A stretch of DNA of 13,805 bases, taken from assembly GCA_946614405.1 (NCBI GenBank), contig CAMOGZ010000014.1:1-13805 (forward strand). The letters are read 5' to 3'. The position numbers and the translations under genes are program-made. This stretch comes from an uncultured Eubacterium sp. Its GTDB lineage: Bacteria; Bacillota; Clostridia; Peptostreptococcales; Anaerovoracaceae. A model generated the notes under the pieces. It did no database searches, was not told the origin of the DNA, and saw only the letters and a program-made list of their open reading frames with translations. Shown here in pieces: positions 1 to 7,302 of the stretch; position 1 is the first letter of the stretch; the number at the start of each line of letters is the position of its first letter.

Positions 1-1320
1 CCGTTCGAATCCGAGTCCGTAGCCTGCGTGCTTGACGCCGCCGTACTTACGCAGTTCCATGTACCACCAGTAATCCTTCTCGTCCATTCCCATCTCTGCG
101 ATGCGGTTCTGCAGGACCTCCAGACGTTCCTCTCTCTGGGATCCTCCGATGATCTCGCCGACGCCGGGTACCAGCATGTCGCAGGCTGCGACAGTCTTGC
201 CGTCATCGTTGAGGCGCATGTAGAATGCCTTGATATCCTTGGGATAATCCGTAACGAAGATCGGCTTCTTGAATACCTTCTCCGTCAGGTAACGCTCGTG
301 CTCGGTCTGCAGGTCGATGCCCCACTCCACCGGGTACTGGAACTTCTCTCCGCAGTTCTGCAGGATCTCCACAGCCTTGGTATAGGGGACTCTCTCAAAC
401 TCAGAGTTCGCTACGTGGTTCAGCCGCTCCAGCAGGCCTTTGTCCACGAACTGGTTGAAGAATGCCATCTCTTCCGGAGCATTCTCCAGGACGTAGTTGA
501 TGATGTATTTCACCATGTCCTCTGCCACCTGCATGTCGTCTTCCAGGTCCGCAAAGGCGATCTCCGGCTCGATCATCCAGAACTCAGAGGCATGTCTCGC
601 GGTGTTGGAATTCTCTGCGCGGAAGGTGGGCCCGAAGGTGTAGATGTTGCGGAATGCCATGGCGAAGATCTCGCCCTCCAGCTGTCCGCTGACGGTCAGG
701 TTGGTTGCCTTGCCGAAGAAGTCCTGGGAGTAGTCGATCTTTCCCTCTTCTGTTCTCGGCAGTTCGTCCAGGGGCAGCGTGGTGACCTGGAACATCTCTC
801 CTGCGCCCTCTGCGTCACTTCCGGTGATGATGGGGGTATGCACGTAAACAAAGCCTCTCTCCTGGAAGAACTGATGAATGGCGTATGCTACCAGAGAGCG
901 GACGCGGAATACTGCCTGGAACAGGTTCGCACGGGGTCTCAGATGTGCGATCTCACGGAGGAACTCCATGCTGTGACGCTTATTCTGCAGCGGGTAATCC
1001 GGAGCGGAATCCGCCTCGATCACCACTTCCTCTGCGTGGATCTCAAAGGGCTGCTTGGCTTCCGGGGTCAGGGTCAGGATACCCTTCACCAGGATCCCTG
1101 CGGACAGGGGAGCCTTGGAGATCTCCTCAAAGTTCTCCAGTTTATCTGCCTCGTATACGATCTGTACCGGCTTGAAGAAACTGCCGTCGTTCAGGGCGAT
1201 GAAACCGAACTTGTTGGAACTCCGGTTCTGACGGACCCATCCGCGGACGGTGACTTCCTTGCCGTCGTATGCGGCTGTATTCTTGTGTAATTCTCTTAAC
1301 TCGATGTCTTTAATTTCCAT
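1..1320 (-). CDS. asnS: Asparaginyl-tRNA synthetase, partial (C-terminus cut by window edge)
   Basis: Cytosolic class IIb aminoacyl-tRNA synthetase that charges tRNA(Asn) with asparagine. Read from the ATG at 1320 the frame stays open for 440 codons to base 1. The N-terminal OB-fold anticodon-binding domain (about residues 15-105, with VRGWVRQNR and [10 protein letters not shown]) is followed by the class II catalytic core. Seen there are the AsnRS signature [13 protein letters not shown], motif 2 around [21 protein letters not shown] near residue 235, [12 protein letters not shown], and the start of motif 3, GYGLGFER, at residues 433-440. Full-length AsnRS is about 463 residues, so only some 25 C-terminal residues are missing. 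An AGGAGAG ribosome site lies about 7 bases before the ATG. The AsnRS signature and the absence of an AspRS insertion domain favour AsnRS over AspRS. It is transcribed away from the rubrerythrin gene. Confidence 0.96.
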   Translation of the reverse strand, partial: MEIKDIELRELHKNTAAYDGKEVTVRGWVRQNRSSNKFGFIALNDGSFFKPVQIVYEADKLENFEEISKAPLSAGILVKGILTLTPEAKQPFEIHAEEVVIEADSAPDYPLQNKRHSMEFLREIAHLRPRANLFQAVFRVRSLVAYAIHQFFQERGFVYVHTPIITGSDAEGAGEMFQVTTLPLDELPRTEEGKIDYSQDFFGKATNLTVSGQLEGEIFAMAFRNIYTFGPTFRAENSNTARHASEFWMIEPEIAFADLEDDMQVAEDMVKYIINYVLENAPEEMAFFNQFVDKGLLERLNHVANSEFERVPYTKAVEILQNCGEKFQYPVEWGIDLQTEHERYLTEKVFKKPIFVTDYPKDIKAFYMRLNDDGKTVAACDMLVPGVGEIIGGSQREERLEVLQNRIAEMGMDEKDYWWYMELRKYGGVKHAGYGLGFER

Positions 1321-1398
1321 TCTGATCTCTCCTGATTATGAAGTGTGCCCCCGGCCGGCTGTCGAAAACGTCCACCGGTCTCAGGGCCATTTGGCTAT

Positions 1399-1427
1399 AT
1401 TTTAACACGCAGGCCCTGCTGTTTCAA
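1399..1427 (-). promoter_or_regulatory. Sigma-70-type promoter of asnS
   Basis: On the minus strand a -35 box TTGAAA (1427-1422) and a -10 box TAAAAT (1404-1399) are separated by exactly 17 bases. The predicted start of transcription is near 1392, which gives a leader of about 70 bases. That leader is too short for a T-box, and no T-box sequence is visible in it. The spacer contains the small palindrome GCAGG-C-CCTGC. Confidence 0.7.
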
Positions 1428-1439
1428 CCGTTATCGGTT
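1426..1439. repeat. Short inverted repeat AACCG-N4-CGGTT upstream of the asnS -35 box
   Basis: AACCG TTAT CGGTT is a perfect 5-bp inverted repeat whose edge touches the asnS -35 box. It sits between the divergent asnS and rubrerythrin promoters. It could be an operator, but the arms are short enough for chance. Confidence 0.3.
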
Positions 1440-1496
1440 AGATACGCGCAAAAAACAGGGCATATCTTGACTATATATTATGTGATTCAAAAAGGC

Positions 1497-1526
1497 TTGT
1501 TTCTCTCAGGCTATTTGTGGTAGAAT
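1497..1526 (+). promoter_or_regulatory. Promoter of the rubrerythrin unit
   Basis: TTGTTT (1497-1502) and TAGAAT (1521-1526) are 18 bases apart. The -10 box is preceded by TGG, an extended -10 (TGn) element. Transcription would begin near 1533, leaving a leader of about 55 bases before the ATG at 1588. A TTGACT at 1467 has no -10 box at the right distance and looks less likely. Confidence 0.55.
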
Positions 1527-1533
1527 ACATTTG

Positions 1534-1554
1534 TTACAGTATGGTTGATTGTAA
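1534..1554. promoter_or_regulatory. Inverted repeat TTACA-N11-TGTAA at the rubrerythrin transcription start
   Basis: A perfect 5-bp inverted repeat, TTACA ... TGTAA, lies just downstream of the -10 box of the rubrerythrin promoter, where a repressor could block transcription. It does not match the PerR box consensus well. Treat it as a possible operator only. Confidence 0.25.
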
Positions 1555-1587
1555 TAAAACAAATGAGATAAAAAGGAGGAGATAACT

Positions 1588-2127
1588 ATGAAATGGGTAT
1601 GCAGCGTATGTGGATACGTTCATGAAGGAGACCAGCCGCCAGAAAGATGTCCGGTTTGTAAGGTTCCTGCAGATAAGTTCGTTAAACAGGAAGGCGACGC
1701 TGAGTGGGCTGATGAGCACGTTGTCGGCGTAGCACAGGGTGTCGATGCAGAGATCATCGAAGGCCTGAGATCCAACTTTGAGGGAGAGTGCTCTGAGGTT
1801 GGTATGTACCTGGCTATGGCTAGAGTTGCTCACAGAGAAGGCTATCCTGAGATCGGCCTGTACTGGGAGAAGGCTGCTTATGAAGAAGCAGAGCATGCTG
1901 CCAAGTTCGCAGAGCTTCTGGGCGAAGTCCTGACCGACTCCACCAAGGAGAACCTGAAGATGAGAGTCGATGCAGAAGCCGGCGCCTGCAAGGGCAAGAA
2001 GGACCTGGCTTCCAAGGCTAAGGAACTGGGACTGGATGCGATCCACGATACCGTTCATGAGATGGCCAAGGACGAAGCAAGACACGGCAAGGCATTTGAA
2101 GGCCTGCTGAAGAGATACTTCGGCTAA
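1588..2127 (+). CDS. Reverse rubrerythrin (N-terminal rubredoxin domain, C-terminal diiron domain)
   Basis: Cytosolic peroxide- and oxygen-detoxifying non-haem iron protein of 179 residues. The domain order is the reverse of classical rubrerythrin. A rubredoxin-type Fe(Cys)4 site comes first (C5-x2-C8 and C21-PV-C24, residues 1-35), followed by a four-helix ferritin-like diiron domain (about 52-179). Diiron ligand motifs are visible: E-x-x-H at E100/H103 and E163/H166, with further carboxylates around E65-E70 and E158. In clostridia, reverse rubrerythrins pass electrons from NADH, via a reductase and the rubredoxin site, to reduce H2O2 or O2. The ATG follows an AAGGAGGAG ribosome site by 7 bases. 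The codons are strongly biased towards GAG, AAG, CTG and GGC, as expected for a highly expressed gene. A small membrane peptide gene follows 21 bases later. I saw no clear PerR box. Confidence 0.93.
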   Translation: MKWVCSVCGYVHEGDQPPERCPVCKVPADKFVKQEGDAEWADEHVVGVAQGVDAEIIEGLRSNFEGECSEVGMYLAMARVAHREGYPEIGLYWEKAAYEEAEHAAKFAELLGEVLTDSTKENLKMRVDAEAGACKGKKDLASKAKELGLDAIHDTVHEMAKDEARHGKAFEGLLKRYFG

Positions 2128-2148
2128 TCGCAGGAGGAACACGCGGCT

Positions 2149-2229
2149 ATGAAATGGCATAAGAGATTTGCGGTTATCACCGCCGTTGGTTTCATACTGT
2201 GCATGTATACAGGTCATAAACATCTGTAA
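2149..2229 (+). CDS. Small single-span membrane peptide (26 aa), unnamed
   Basis: An ATG at 2149 preceded by AGGAGG (11 bases upstream) opens a 26-codon frame ending in TAA at 2227. The peptide begins MKWHKRF, continues as a hydrophobic stretch of about 14 residues (AVITAVGFILCMY) and ends TGHKHL. A basic N-terminus, a single short membrane span and a His/Lys tail suggest a small inner-membrane peptide with the N-terminus inside. It lies 21 bases after rubrerythrin and just before the shared terminator, so it should be co-transcribed with that gene. From memory, Clostridia genomes carry similar tiny proteins ending in YTGHK- or YTGYK-like tails, but I cannot name the family with certainty. 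No function is claimed. Confidence 0.6.
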   Translation: MKWHKRFAVITAVGFILCMYTGHKHL

Positions 2230-2235
2230 AATAAG

Positions 2236-2262
2236 AGGAGTGGCACATTGCCACTCCTTTTT
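2236..2262. terminator. Rho-independent terminator of the rubrerythrin unit, probably bidirectional
   Basis: AGGAGTGGCA - CAT - TGCCACTCCT forms a perfect 10-bp stem with a 3-base loop, followed on the plus strand by TTTTT. It starts 7 bases after the small peptide stop. On the minus strand the hairpin is followed by the U-rich TCTTATTTTA, so it may also stop transcripts arriving from the convergent flavin reductase gene. Confidence 0.9.
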
Positions 2263-2283
2263 ACATGCTTAGATTCCGCAGGC

Positions 2284-2323
2284 TGTACGGCGTTTCGCAG
2301 AAAAATCGCCAAAACACCGTACA
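2284..2323. repeat. 12-bp inverted repeat between convergent genes
   Basis: TGTACGGCGTTT (2284-2295) and AAACACCGTACA (2312-2323) pair over 12 positions with one mismatch and a 16-base loop. A further copy of CACCGTACA occurs at 2347-2355, overlapping the stop codon of the flavin reductase gene. No U-tract follows on either strand, so it does not look like a canonical terminator. It may stabilise the 3' end of the minus-strand transcript or be a remnant of a small repeat. Confidence 0.45.
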
Positions 2324-2345
2324 AACCCCGAAAAATTCATCCGAT

Positions 2346-2972
2346 TCACCGTACACGTTTCCGCCGCGTCCGTCTCTCCTGCATCTCCCGGTTCCGCCGG
2401 CGCCGGGTCTTCGGCTTCATGATGGAATATCCGAAACTCCCCAGGGGATGTTTCTTCAGTCCGAAGTACTCGCCATGGTTATAGGCCAGGAGTCCGGCTC
2501 TGTCCAGGCAGATCCTTCCCCTCTCATCGAACAAAGCCTCATCGGCATGGACTTTCACGATCTCGGCGATGAACATATCATGTGTGCCGTATTCTTTGAT
2601 CTCCTTCACCACGCACTCCAGGTTGATGGGAGACTCCTTCACCAGGGGCGCGCTCACGATCTCCGCCGGCTCTGCAGTAAACCCGCACACCGCAAACTTG
2701 TCAACGTCCCGTCCGGACTTGACCCCGCAATAGTCGGTTTCTTTCGCAATGGCCTCTGTGGTCACATTGATCACAAACTCACCGGAATTCCGGATCATCT
2801 CGTGAGAATAACGGGACTTCCGCACCGACACGTAGGTCATGGGCGGTTCCGAATTGATGATCCCCGTCCAGGCGATGGTGATGAGGTTCTGCTTCTCTCC
2901 GTCCGCGCAGGATACCAGCACCGCCGGAACGGGACACAGCATGGTCCCCGGCTTCATACTAACTTTACTCAT
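2346..2972 (-). CDS. Flavin reductase-like FMN-binding protein with Arg-rich tail
   Basis: A cytosolic protein of 208 residues with the flavin reductase-like split-barrel fold. These proteins bind FMN; many are flavin or ferric reductases or flavoprotein oxidoreductases. Typical features seen are an N-terminal MKPGTMLCPVPAVLVSC strand, NLITIAWTGIINSEPPMTYVSVRKSRYSHEMI, and the F-V-I-N-V strand (residues 66-70). Near the end come HGEYFGL and PLGSFGYS, where family members usually stop. Here about 23 extra residues follow (186-208), 14 of them Arg or Lys. The ATG at 2972 is preferred to the in-frame TTG at 2984 because GGAGGA lies 4 bases before the ATG and overlaps the codons the longer form would need. 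The gene follows the thrH terminator directly, with no room for its own promoter. Substrate and partner are unknown. Confidence 0.85.
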   Translation of the reverse strand: MSKVSMKPGTMLCPVPAVLVSCADGEKQNLITIAWTGIINSEPPMTYVSVRKSRYSHEMIRNSGEFVINVTTEAIAKETDYCGVKSGRDVDKFAVCGFTAEPAEIVSAPLVKESPINLECVVKEIKEYGTHDMFIAEIVKVHADEALFDERGRICLDRAGLLAYNHGEYFGLKKHPLGSFGYSIMKPKTRRRRNREMQERRTRRKRVR

Positions 2973-2982
2973 ATCGTCCTCC

Positions 2983-3011
2983 AAAAGTAAAGCCGCCGCG
3001 AATGCGGCGGC
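2983..3011 (-). terminator. Rho-independent terminator or attenuator between thrH and the flavin reductase gene
   Basis: Read on the minus strand: GCCGCCGC - ATTC - GCGGCGGC, a perfect 8-bp GC-only stem with a 4-base loop, followed by TTTACTTTT. It begins about 12 bases after the thrH stop. The ribosome site of the next gene starts right at the end of the U-tract. Transcripts reaching the flavin reductase gene must therefore read through, or start within, thrH. Confidence 0.85.
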
Positions 3012-3023
3012 CAGTCTTCATGA

Positions 3024-3623
3024 TTACAGTGCCTTCTTGATGGCATCCAGCAGCTCGTCGTACTCTTCGAAAGCCGGATACTGCGGATAGTCCTTCTTGA
3101 TCTGTTCCGTGCTCTTGAACAGGAAACCAGCCTTGCTGGCCTGGATCATTCCCAGGTCGTTGAAGCTGTCGCCGCTGGCGATGGTATCATATCCGATGGA
3201 CTGCAGTCCCTTGACGGTGTTCAGCTTGGAATCCGGGAGGCGCATCTTGAAATCGGTGATGGTGCCGTCCTCAGCCACTACCAGGCTGTTGCACATGATC
3301 ATGGGCCATCCCAGTTTCTTCATCAGCGGTTTCGCAAACTCCTCAAAGGTGTCACTCAAGATGATGACCTGGGTGATGCTGCGGAGTTCATCCAGGAATT
3401 CCTTAGCGCCCGGGATCGGGTCGATCTTGCCGATCACGTCCTGGATCTCCTTCAGGCCCAGGCCGTGGTCTTTCAGCACGCCCAGTCTCCAGCGCATCAG
3501 CTTGTCATAATCCGGTTCGTCTCTGGTGGTTCTCTTCAGCTCAGGAATCCCCGACTCCTCTGCAAATGCGATCCAGATCTCCGGTACCAGTACGCCTTCC
3601 ATATCTAAACATACAATATTCAT
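3024..3623 (-). CDS. thrH: ThrH-type HAD phosphatase (phosphoserine phosphatase / homoserine phosphotransferase)
   Basis: A cytosolic haloacid-dehalogenase-superfamily enzyme of 199 residues. It matches, from memory, the ThrH family of Pseudomonas aeruginosa nearly colinearly: CLDMEGVLVPEIWIAFAEESGI against CLDLEGVLVPEIWIAFAEKTGI, then VIILSDTF, then GDSFND. ThrH has phosphoserine phosphatase activity and can transfer the phosphate to homoserine, linking serine and threonine synthesis. Motif I is D7-x-E9, with Glu in place of the usual second Asp, as in ThrH. Motif II is S90-D91-T92, the motif III Lys is probably K133, and motif IV is G151-D-S-F-N-D156. The length is normal. The ATG follows a GAAAGGAAAG-type ribosome site. 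The gene lies 58 bases after the P-type ATPase, with only a weak promoter (TAGAAT at 3651-3646, poor -35), so it may be part of that operon. In vivo activity on phosphoserine or homoserine is inferred. Confidence 0.88.
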   Translation of the reverse strand: MNIVCLDMEGVLVPEIWIAFAEESGIPELKRTTRDEPDYDKLMRWRLGVLKDHGLGLKEIQDVIGKIDPIPGAKEFLDELRSITQVIILSDTFEEFAKPLMKKLGWPMIMCNSLVVAEDGTITDFKMRLPDSKLNTVKGLQSIGYDTIASGDSFNDLGMIQASKAGFLFKSTEQIKKDYPQYPAFEEYDELLDAIKKAL

Positions 3624-3681
3624 CGTCTTCTTTCCTTTCTCATATATTCTACGTAAACTTTACTCGATTCGAAGTGCTCTG

Positions 3682-6060
3682 TCAACTGCGTTTTCCACGG
3701 CGCTGCGCTTTCTTCAGGGCCGCCCGCCGTTCCCGGGCATCCAGTCCGATGTAGCGTCCGCAGAAGGTAGTGAATTTATAGAAGTAACGGAACACCGCCT
3801 CCGTTGCCAGCAGGAATACCACCAGAAGCAGTGCGCACTGCACGTTCATGGGGTCGATGCCGAAGAGATCATTGTGGAACAGGATGGCATAGAAGAATCC
3901 GCCAACCATACCGATCATCATTCCGATGTGCAGCTTGTTCATGGGCTGCGCCACCCTCGCCAGGATCAGGAATTCCACCAGCGCCACCAGTGCCGAGGAT
4001 GCGGTGGAAATGCTGGCCTGGTTGATATTCATGACCTGTCCGAACCATAGCATTCCGCTGACGCTGAGGAACAGCGTGATCCCCGCCGGGGTCGCCATCT
4101 TGAACACATTCCCCAGGAAGCTTCCCCGGATCTTATTCTCATTGGGCTCCAGGGACAGAATGAAACTGGGCAGACCGATGGTGAACATGCTGATCAGGGT
4201 GATCTGCGAGGGCTTCAGTGGGTACTGGAGCACGCTGACCACCGAGAACAAAGCCAGCAGTACGGAGAATATATTCTTGGTGAGATACAGGCTCGCTGTC
4301 TTGATGATGTTATTTACCACCCGGCGGCCTTCCGCCACCACCAAAGGCATCTTGGAAAAGTCGGAGTCCATCAGCACCAGCTGTGCCGCATTGGACGCCG
4401 CCTCACTTCCGGAGGCCATGGCGATGGAAATATCCGCATCCCGCAGGGCCAGAATATCGTTGACGCCGTCTCCGGTCATGCCTACGGTTTTCTTTTGTTT
4501 CTGCAGAGCCTTCACGAACATCCGCTTCTGATCCGGGGTGACCCGGCCGAAGACGGTGTACTTGCCGACGGCTTTGTCGATGTCATCCTGGCTCTGAAGC
4601 GTCCTGGCGTCCACGAAGCTTCCGGCGTTCTGGATCCCCGCATCGGAGGCCACGTTGGCCACCGTCACCGGGTTGTCTCCGGAGATCACCTTGATCTCCA
4701 CCCCGTTATTGGCGAAGAACTCGAAGGTCTCTTTGGCGCCCTTTCTCACCGGGTTGGTCAGGAACACCAGGGCCAGCAGTTTCACATCCCAGTTCATGGG
4801 CGTGCCGTCGGGCTCATACTGGGACTCGGCAAAGGCCAGCACACGGTAGCCCTTCTCCGAACCGGCACGGATATGCTGCTGATAGGCCTCGTACTGGTCT
4901 CCCAGCACCACTTCCGGCGCCCCCAGTACGTAGTTGGCGTCGGTGAACGCGGCGCCGCAGTATTTGTATTTGGATGAGAAGGGGCAGGTGCTGCTTGCCA
5001 CACGCCCGGTGGGCATGTTGAAATACTCCTGCATGGCTTCCATGGTGATGTTATCCGGACTCTGACTTGCCGCCAGATCGCTGAGCATCCCCAGAAGCTC
5101 CTCCTCGGTATGATCCTTGGTCTCCGGGATGAATCCTTCCACCTTCATCACCGGTTCTGTGATGGTCCCGGTCTTGTCCACACAGAGGACATCCACCCGG
5201 GCCAGGGTCTCGATGCACCGCATGTTCTGCACCAGGACCTCGGTCTTGGCAAGGCGCATGGCACTGACCACCATGGCGATGCTGGCCATCATGTAGAGTC
5301 CCTCCGGGATCATTCCCAGGACTGCAGCCACCATGGCGATGACGCTGTCCCGGAAGGGCAGTCCCTGCAGCGCCAGCTGCTGATACATCAGAATGGCACC
5401 GATGGGGATGATCATGATTCCGATGACCATCACCAGTCTGTCCAGGGATTTCACCATCTGTGACTGGTTGTCATGCTTGGACTGTTTGGTGGCCTCCAGT
5501 GTCAGCTTGTTGATATAGGAGTCGGCACCCACGGCGGTGAGCCGTGCCCGGCATTCCCCGGAGATCACAAAGCTTCCGGAGAGGAGGTCGTCGTCGGCCC
5601 GTTTCTCGATCTCATCGGATTCCCCGGTGAGCATGGACTCATTGACGGTGACCATGCCGTCCAGCACCAGGGCATCGGCAGGGATCTGATTCCCCGCCTT
5701 CAGGATCACCAGGTCGTCCAGGACCAGATCCTCCGTATTCACGTCCACCCGCCTTCCGTCCCGGATGGCACTGCACTTGGGCATCTTGTCAAACCGCAGC
5801 GCATCCAGCGTCTGCTTGGACCGGATCTCCTGGGCGATACCGATGCCGGTATTGGCCAGAATGATCAGCATGAACGACAGGTCCTTGAAAGATCCCACGA
5901 TGATCAATAAAACAGCAAGGACTGTGAAAACGAGGTTAAAATAGGTGAATACATTCTCCTTCACGATCTCTTGGATCGTGCTGGTAGATGGGTCCACCTC
6001 CACGTTGACCAGTCCCTGTTCTTCTCTTTCTTTAACTTGTTGTGACGTCAATCCCGTCAT
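3682..6060 (-). CDS. Cation-transporting P-type ATPase, CtpE-like (possibly Ca2+)
   Basis: An integral membrane ion pump of 792 residues. All core P-type ATPase motifs are present: TGES (145-148) in the actuator domain, PEGL (252-255) in membrane helix 4, the phosphorylated DKTGTIT (D295), GDNP (461-464) and TGDGVND (529-535). Two N-terminal helices (about 40-75), two in the middle (about 207-270) and a C-terminal bundle of about six (about 585-765) fit a P2-type layout. There is no N-terminal metal-binding Cys domain, so a heavy-metal pump is unlikely. PEGL and LGAPE (in place of KGAPE) recall mycobacterial CtpE, linked to calcium; the ion here is inferred. The basic C-terminus ends in KKAQRRGKRS. 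The ATG at 6060 is chosen over an upstream in-frame start at 6141 because the latter would overlap the aldolase gene. An AAAGGGGTG site overlaps the aldolase stop, 17 bases upstream. It is the fifth gene of the TetR operon. Confidence 0.9.
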   Translation of the reverse strand: MTGLTSQQVKEREEQGLVNVEVDPSTSTIQEIVKENVFTYFNLVFTVLAVLLIIVGSFKDLSFMLIILANTGIGIAQEIRSKQTLDALRFDKMPKCSAIRDGRRVDVNTEDLVLDDLVILKAGNQIPADALVLDGMVTVNESMLTGESDEIEKRADDDLLSGSFVISGECRARLTAVGADSYINKLTLEATKQSKHDNQSQMVKSLDRLVMVIGIMIIPIGAILMYQQLALQGLPFRDSVIAMVAAVLGMIPEGLYMMASIAMVVSAMRLAKTEVLVQNMRCIETLARVDVLCVDKTGTITEPVMKVEGFIPETKDHTEEELLGMLSDLAASQSPDNITMEAMQEYFNMPTGRVASSTCPFSSKYKYCGAAFTDANYVLGAPEVVLGDQYEAYQQHIRAGSEKGYRVLAFAESQYEPDGTPMNWDVKLLALVFLTNPVRKGAKETFEFFANNGVEIKVISGDNPVTVANVASDAGIQNAGSFVDARTLQSQDDIDKAVGKYTVFGRVTPDQKRMFVKALQKQKKTVGMTGDGVNDILALRDADISIAMASGSEAASNAAQLVLMDSDFSKMPLVVAEGRRVVNNIIKTASLYLTKNIFSVLLALFSVVSVLQYPLKPSQITLISMFTIGLPSFILSLEPNENKIRGSFLGNVFKMATPAGITLFLSVSGMLWFGQVMNINQASISTASSALVALVEFLILARVAQPMNKLHIGMMIGMVGGFFYAILFHNDLFGIDPMNVQCALLLVVFLLATEAVFRYFYKFTTFCGRYIGLDARERRAALKKAQRRGKRS

Positions 6061-6077
6061 GTAAATTCTACACCCCT

Positions 6078-7298
6078 TTAGATCCGCTCTTCCCAGCGGC
6101 GGTCGATATATTGCCTTGCGGCTTCCTCTATCATACCACACTTTTGGAAAGTATCAAAGAGATCTTCTCCGCAGCAGATCATACCGTGATGGGCCATGAT
6201 GCATCCGGTCCCTTTTCCCAGGGCTTTGCGGGTGTTCTCCGAGAGTTTCTTCGTCCCCGGGAGTCCATACTTTGCCACAGGGATCACGTCCCCGATGCAG
6301 GCTGCCATCTGAGGATCCTCCACCGCCACCGGCATATTCGCCGCGGCGAAGATGCTTGCCGCCGCAGAATGGGTGTGGATCACCGCTCCCACTTCCGGCC
6401 GCGCGGCATAGATCCCGGCATGGAGTCCTCTCTCCGAGGTGGGCTTGCGCTCGCCCTCCCAGGAGCTGTCGGCGATGTTCACCACCACCATATCCTCCGG
6501 GGTGAGCCGGGAATAATCGATCCCCGAGGGCGTGCAGAGCATCTGCTCTTCATTCAGCCTCACGGACAGGTTCCCCCAGGTCCCCTGGACCAGGCCCTGC
6601 TCCTGCAGCTTCAGTCCCGCAGTGACCAGCTGTTCCCTCGCCTCTTCAACGGACAAAGCCTTCCCGGCCCGGATCTCCGATACCGCTGGGCTTTGTTCCT
6701 CGGATTCCTCCTGAGCATGGAAGTCCGCCTCGGCCTTGGAATATTTGCGCTTGTAGACCTCTCTCATGAGCAGCGAATCGGCCCGGGACAAAGGCTTGGC
6801 CCCGCCGATCACCGCAGATTTCAGCGTGATCTCTGCGGACTTTTCCAGTACTGTCAGGGCCACGCAGGCCTCGTAAAGGCTGCGCCCTGCCAGGATGGCA
6901 TAGCGCCCCCGGACCATCACCGCCTCGCCGCGGGACAGAGCCCGGTGCACATCCTTATAAGTATGAGGCACCAGCCCCACCCGGTAGCCCACGATCTGGG
7001 CCATGTCGTCCAGACATGCCCGGATCTCGTGGCCGGAATCGATGCAGATGCCCAGGTATGGCGTCTTGGCCAGGACCAGTGCGGTCCTTCCGGAAAGGTC
7101 GTTCAGCACGTCCTTCTCCAGGGAGCTTTCCTCTGTGATATCCCGGATGTCCGCAGCTCCGCAGCGAAAGTCCAGTCCGTTTTCCGTGGCGTAGATCCGC
7201 CCGTCCATCTTCAGGAAGAAGCGGGCCTCATCGCCGACGGGATACTCCAGGTCGCAGAGCATCCCGGCATATTTCAATATCAGATCTGTCTTATCCAT
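6078..7298 (-). CDS. Tandem class II aldolase/adducin protein, N-terminal half degenerate
   Basis: A probable cytosolic zinc aldolase, epimerase or decarboxylase-type enzyme of 406 residues, twice the usual length of about 200. The C-terminal half (about 213-406) is an intact class II aldolase: GTWGNLSVR (239-247), CTPSGIDYSRLTPEDMVVV, the SER glutamate E289, HTH (H308 and H310) and AHHGM (H371). These are the expected Zn ligands and the phosphate- or substrate-binding loop. The N-terminal half (about 10-165) follows the same order of elements but has lost them: CIDSGHE stands where HTHS should be, and MVRGRYAI where MAHHGMI should be. A charged linker (about 186-212) joins the halves. The ATG lies 4 bases after the aminotransferase stop with a weak ribosome site, implying translational coupling. 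The substrate is unknown; sugar-phosphate or hydroxy-keto acid aldol cleavage is typical of the family. Confidence 0.85.
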   Translation of the reverse strand: MDKTDLILKYAGMLCDLEYPVGDEARFFLKMDGRIYATENGLDFRCGAADIRDITEESSLEKDVLNDLSGRTALVLAKTPYLGICIDSGHEIRACLDDMAQIVGYRVGLVPHTYKDVHRALSRGEAVMVRGRYAILAGRSLYEACVALTVLEKSAEITLKSAVIGGAKPLSRADSLLMREVYKRKYSKAEADFHAQEESEEQSPAVSEIRAGKALSVEEAREQLVTAGLKLQEQGLVQGTWGNLSVRLNEEQMLCTPSGIDYSRLTPEDMVVVNIADSSWEGERKPTSERGLHAGIYAARPEVGAVIHTHSAAASIFAAANMPVAVEDPQMAACIGDVIPVAKYGLPGTKKLSENTRKALGKGTGCIMAHHGMICCGEDLFDTFQKCGMIEEAARQYIDRRWEERI

Positions 7299-7302
7299 CT
7301 TA

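Noticed and set aside
28..1290. Long plus-strand open frame of 420 codons
   Set aside because: It is antisense to asnS, whose minus-strand frame carries all class II synthetase motifs. The plus frame has no recognisable domain and no ribosome site.
1321..1398. T-box riboswitch ahead of asnS
   Set aside because: The leader from the predicted start is only about 70 bases, and neither the T-box core sequence nor a specifier hairpin with terminator could be seen.
1441..1587. PerR box controlling rubrerythrin
   Set aside because: AT-rich stretches here resemble the consensus only loosely; no 15-bp palindrome close to the PerR pattern was found.
2284..2323. Terminator for the flavin reductase gene
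   Set aside because: The stem has a 16-base loop and no U-tract follows on the minus strand; the next hairpin at 2236-2262 is a better stop.
2265..2990. Plus-strand frames of 241 and 78 codons over the flavin reductase gene
   Set aside because: They are shadows of the minus-strand gene, low in complexity and rich in Pro, His and Arg, with no domain.
6061..6141. Longer N-terminus for the P-type ATPase starting at 6141
   Set aside because: It would overlap the aldolase gene by 64 bases and lacks a ribosome site. The ATG at 6060 has one and fits the family.
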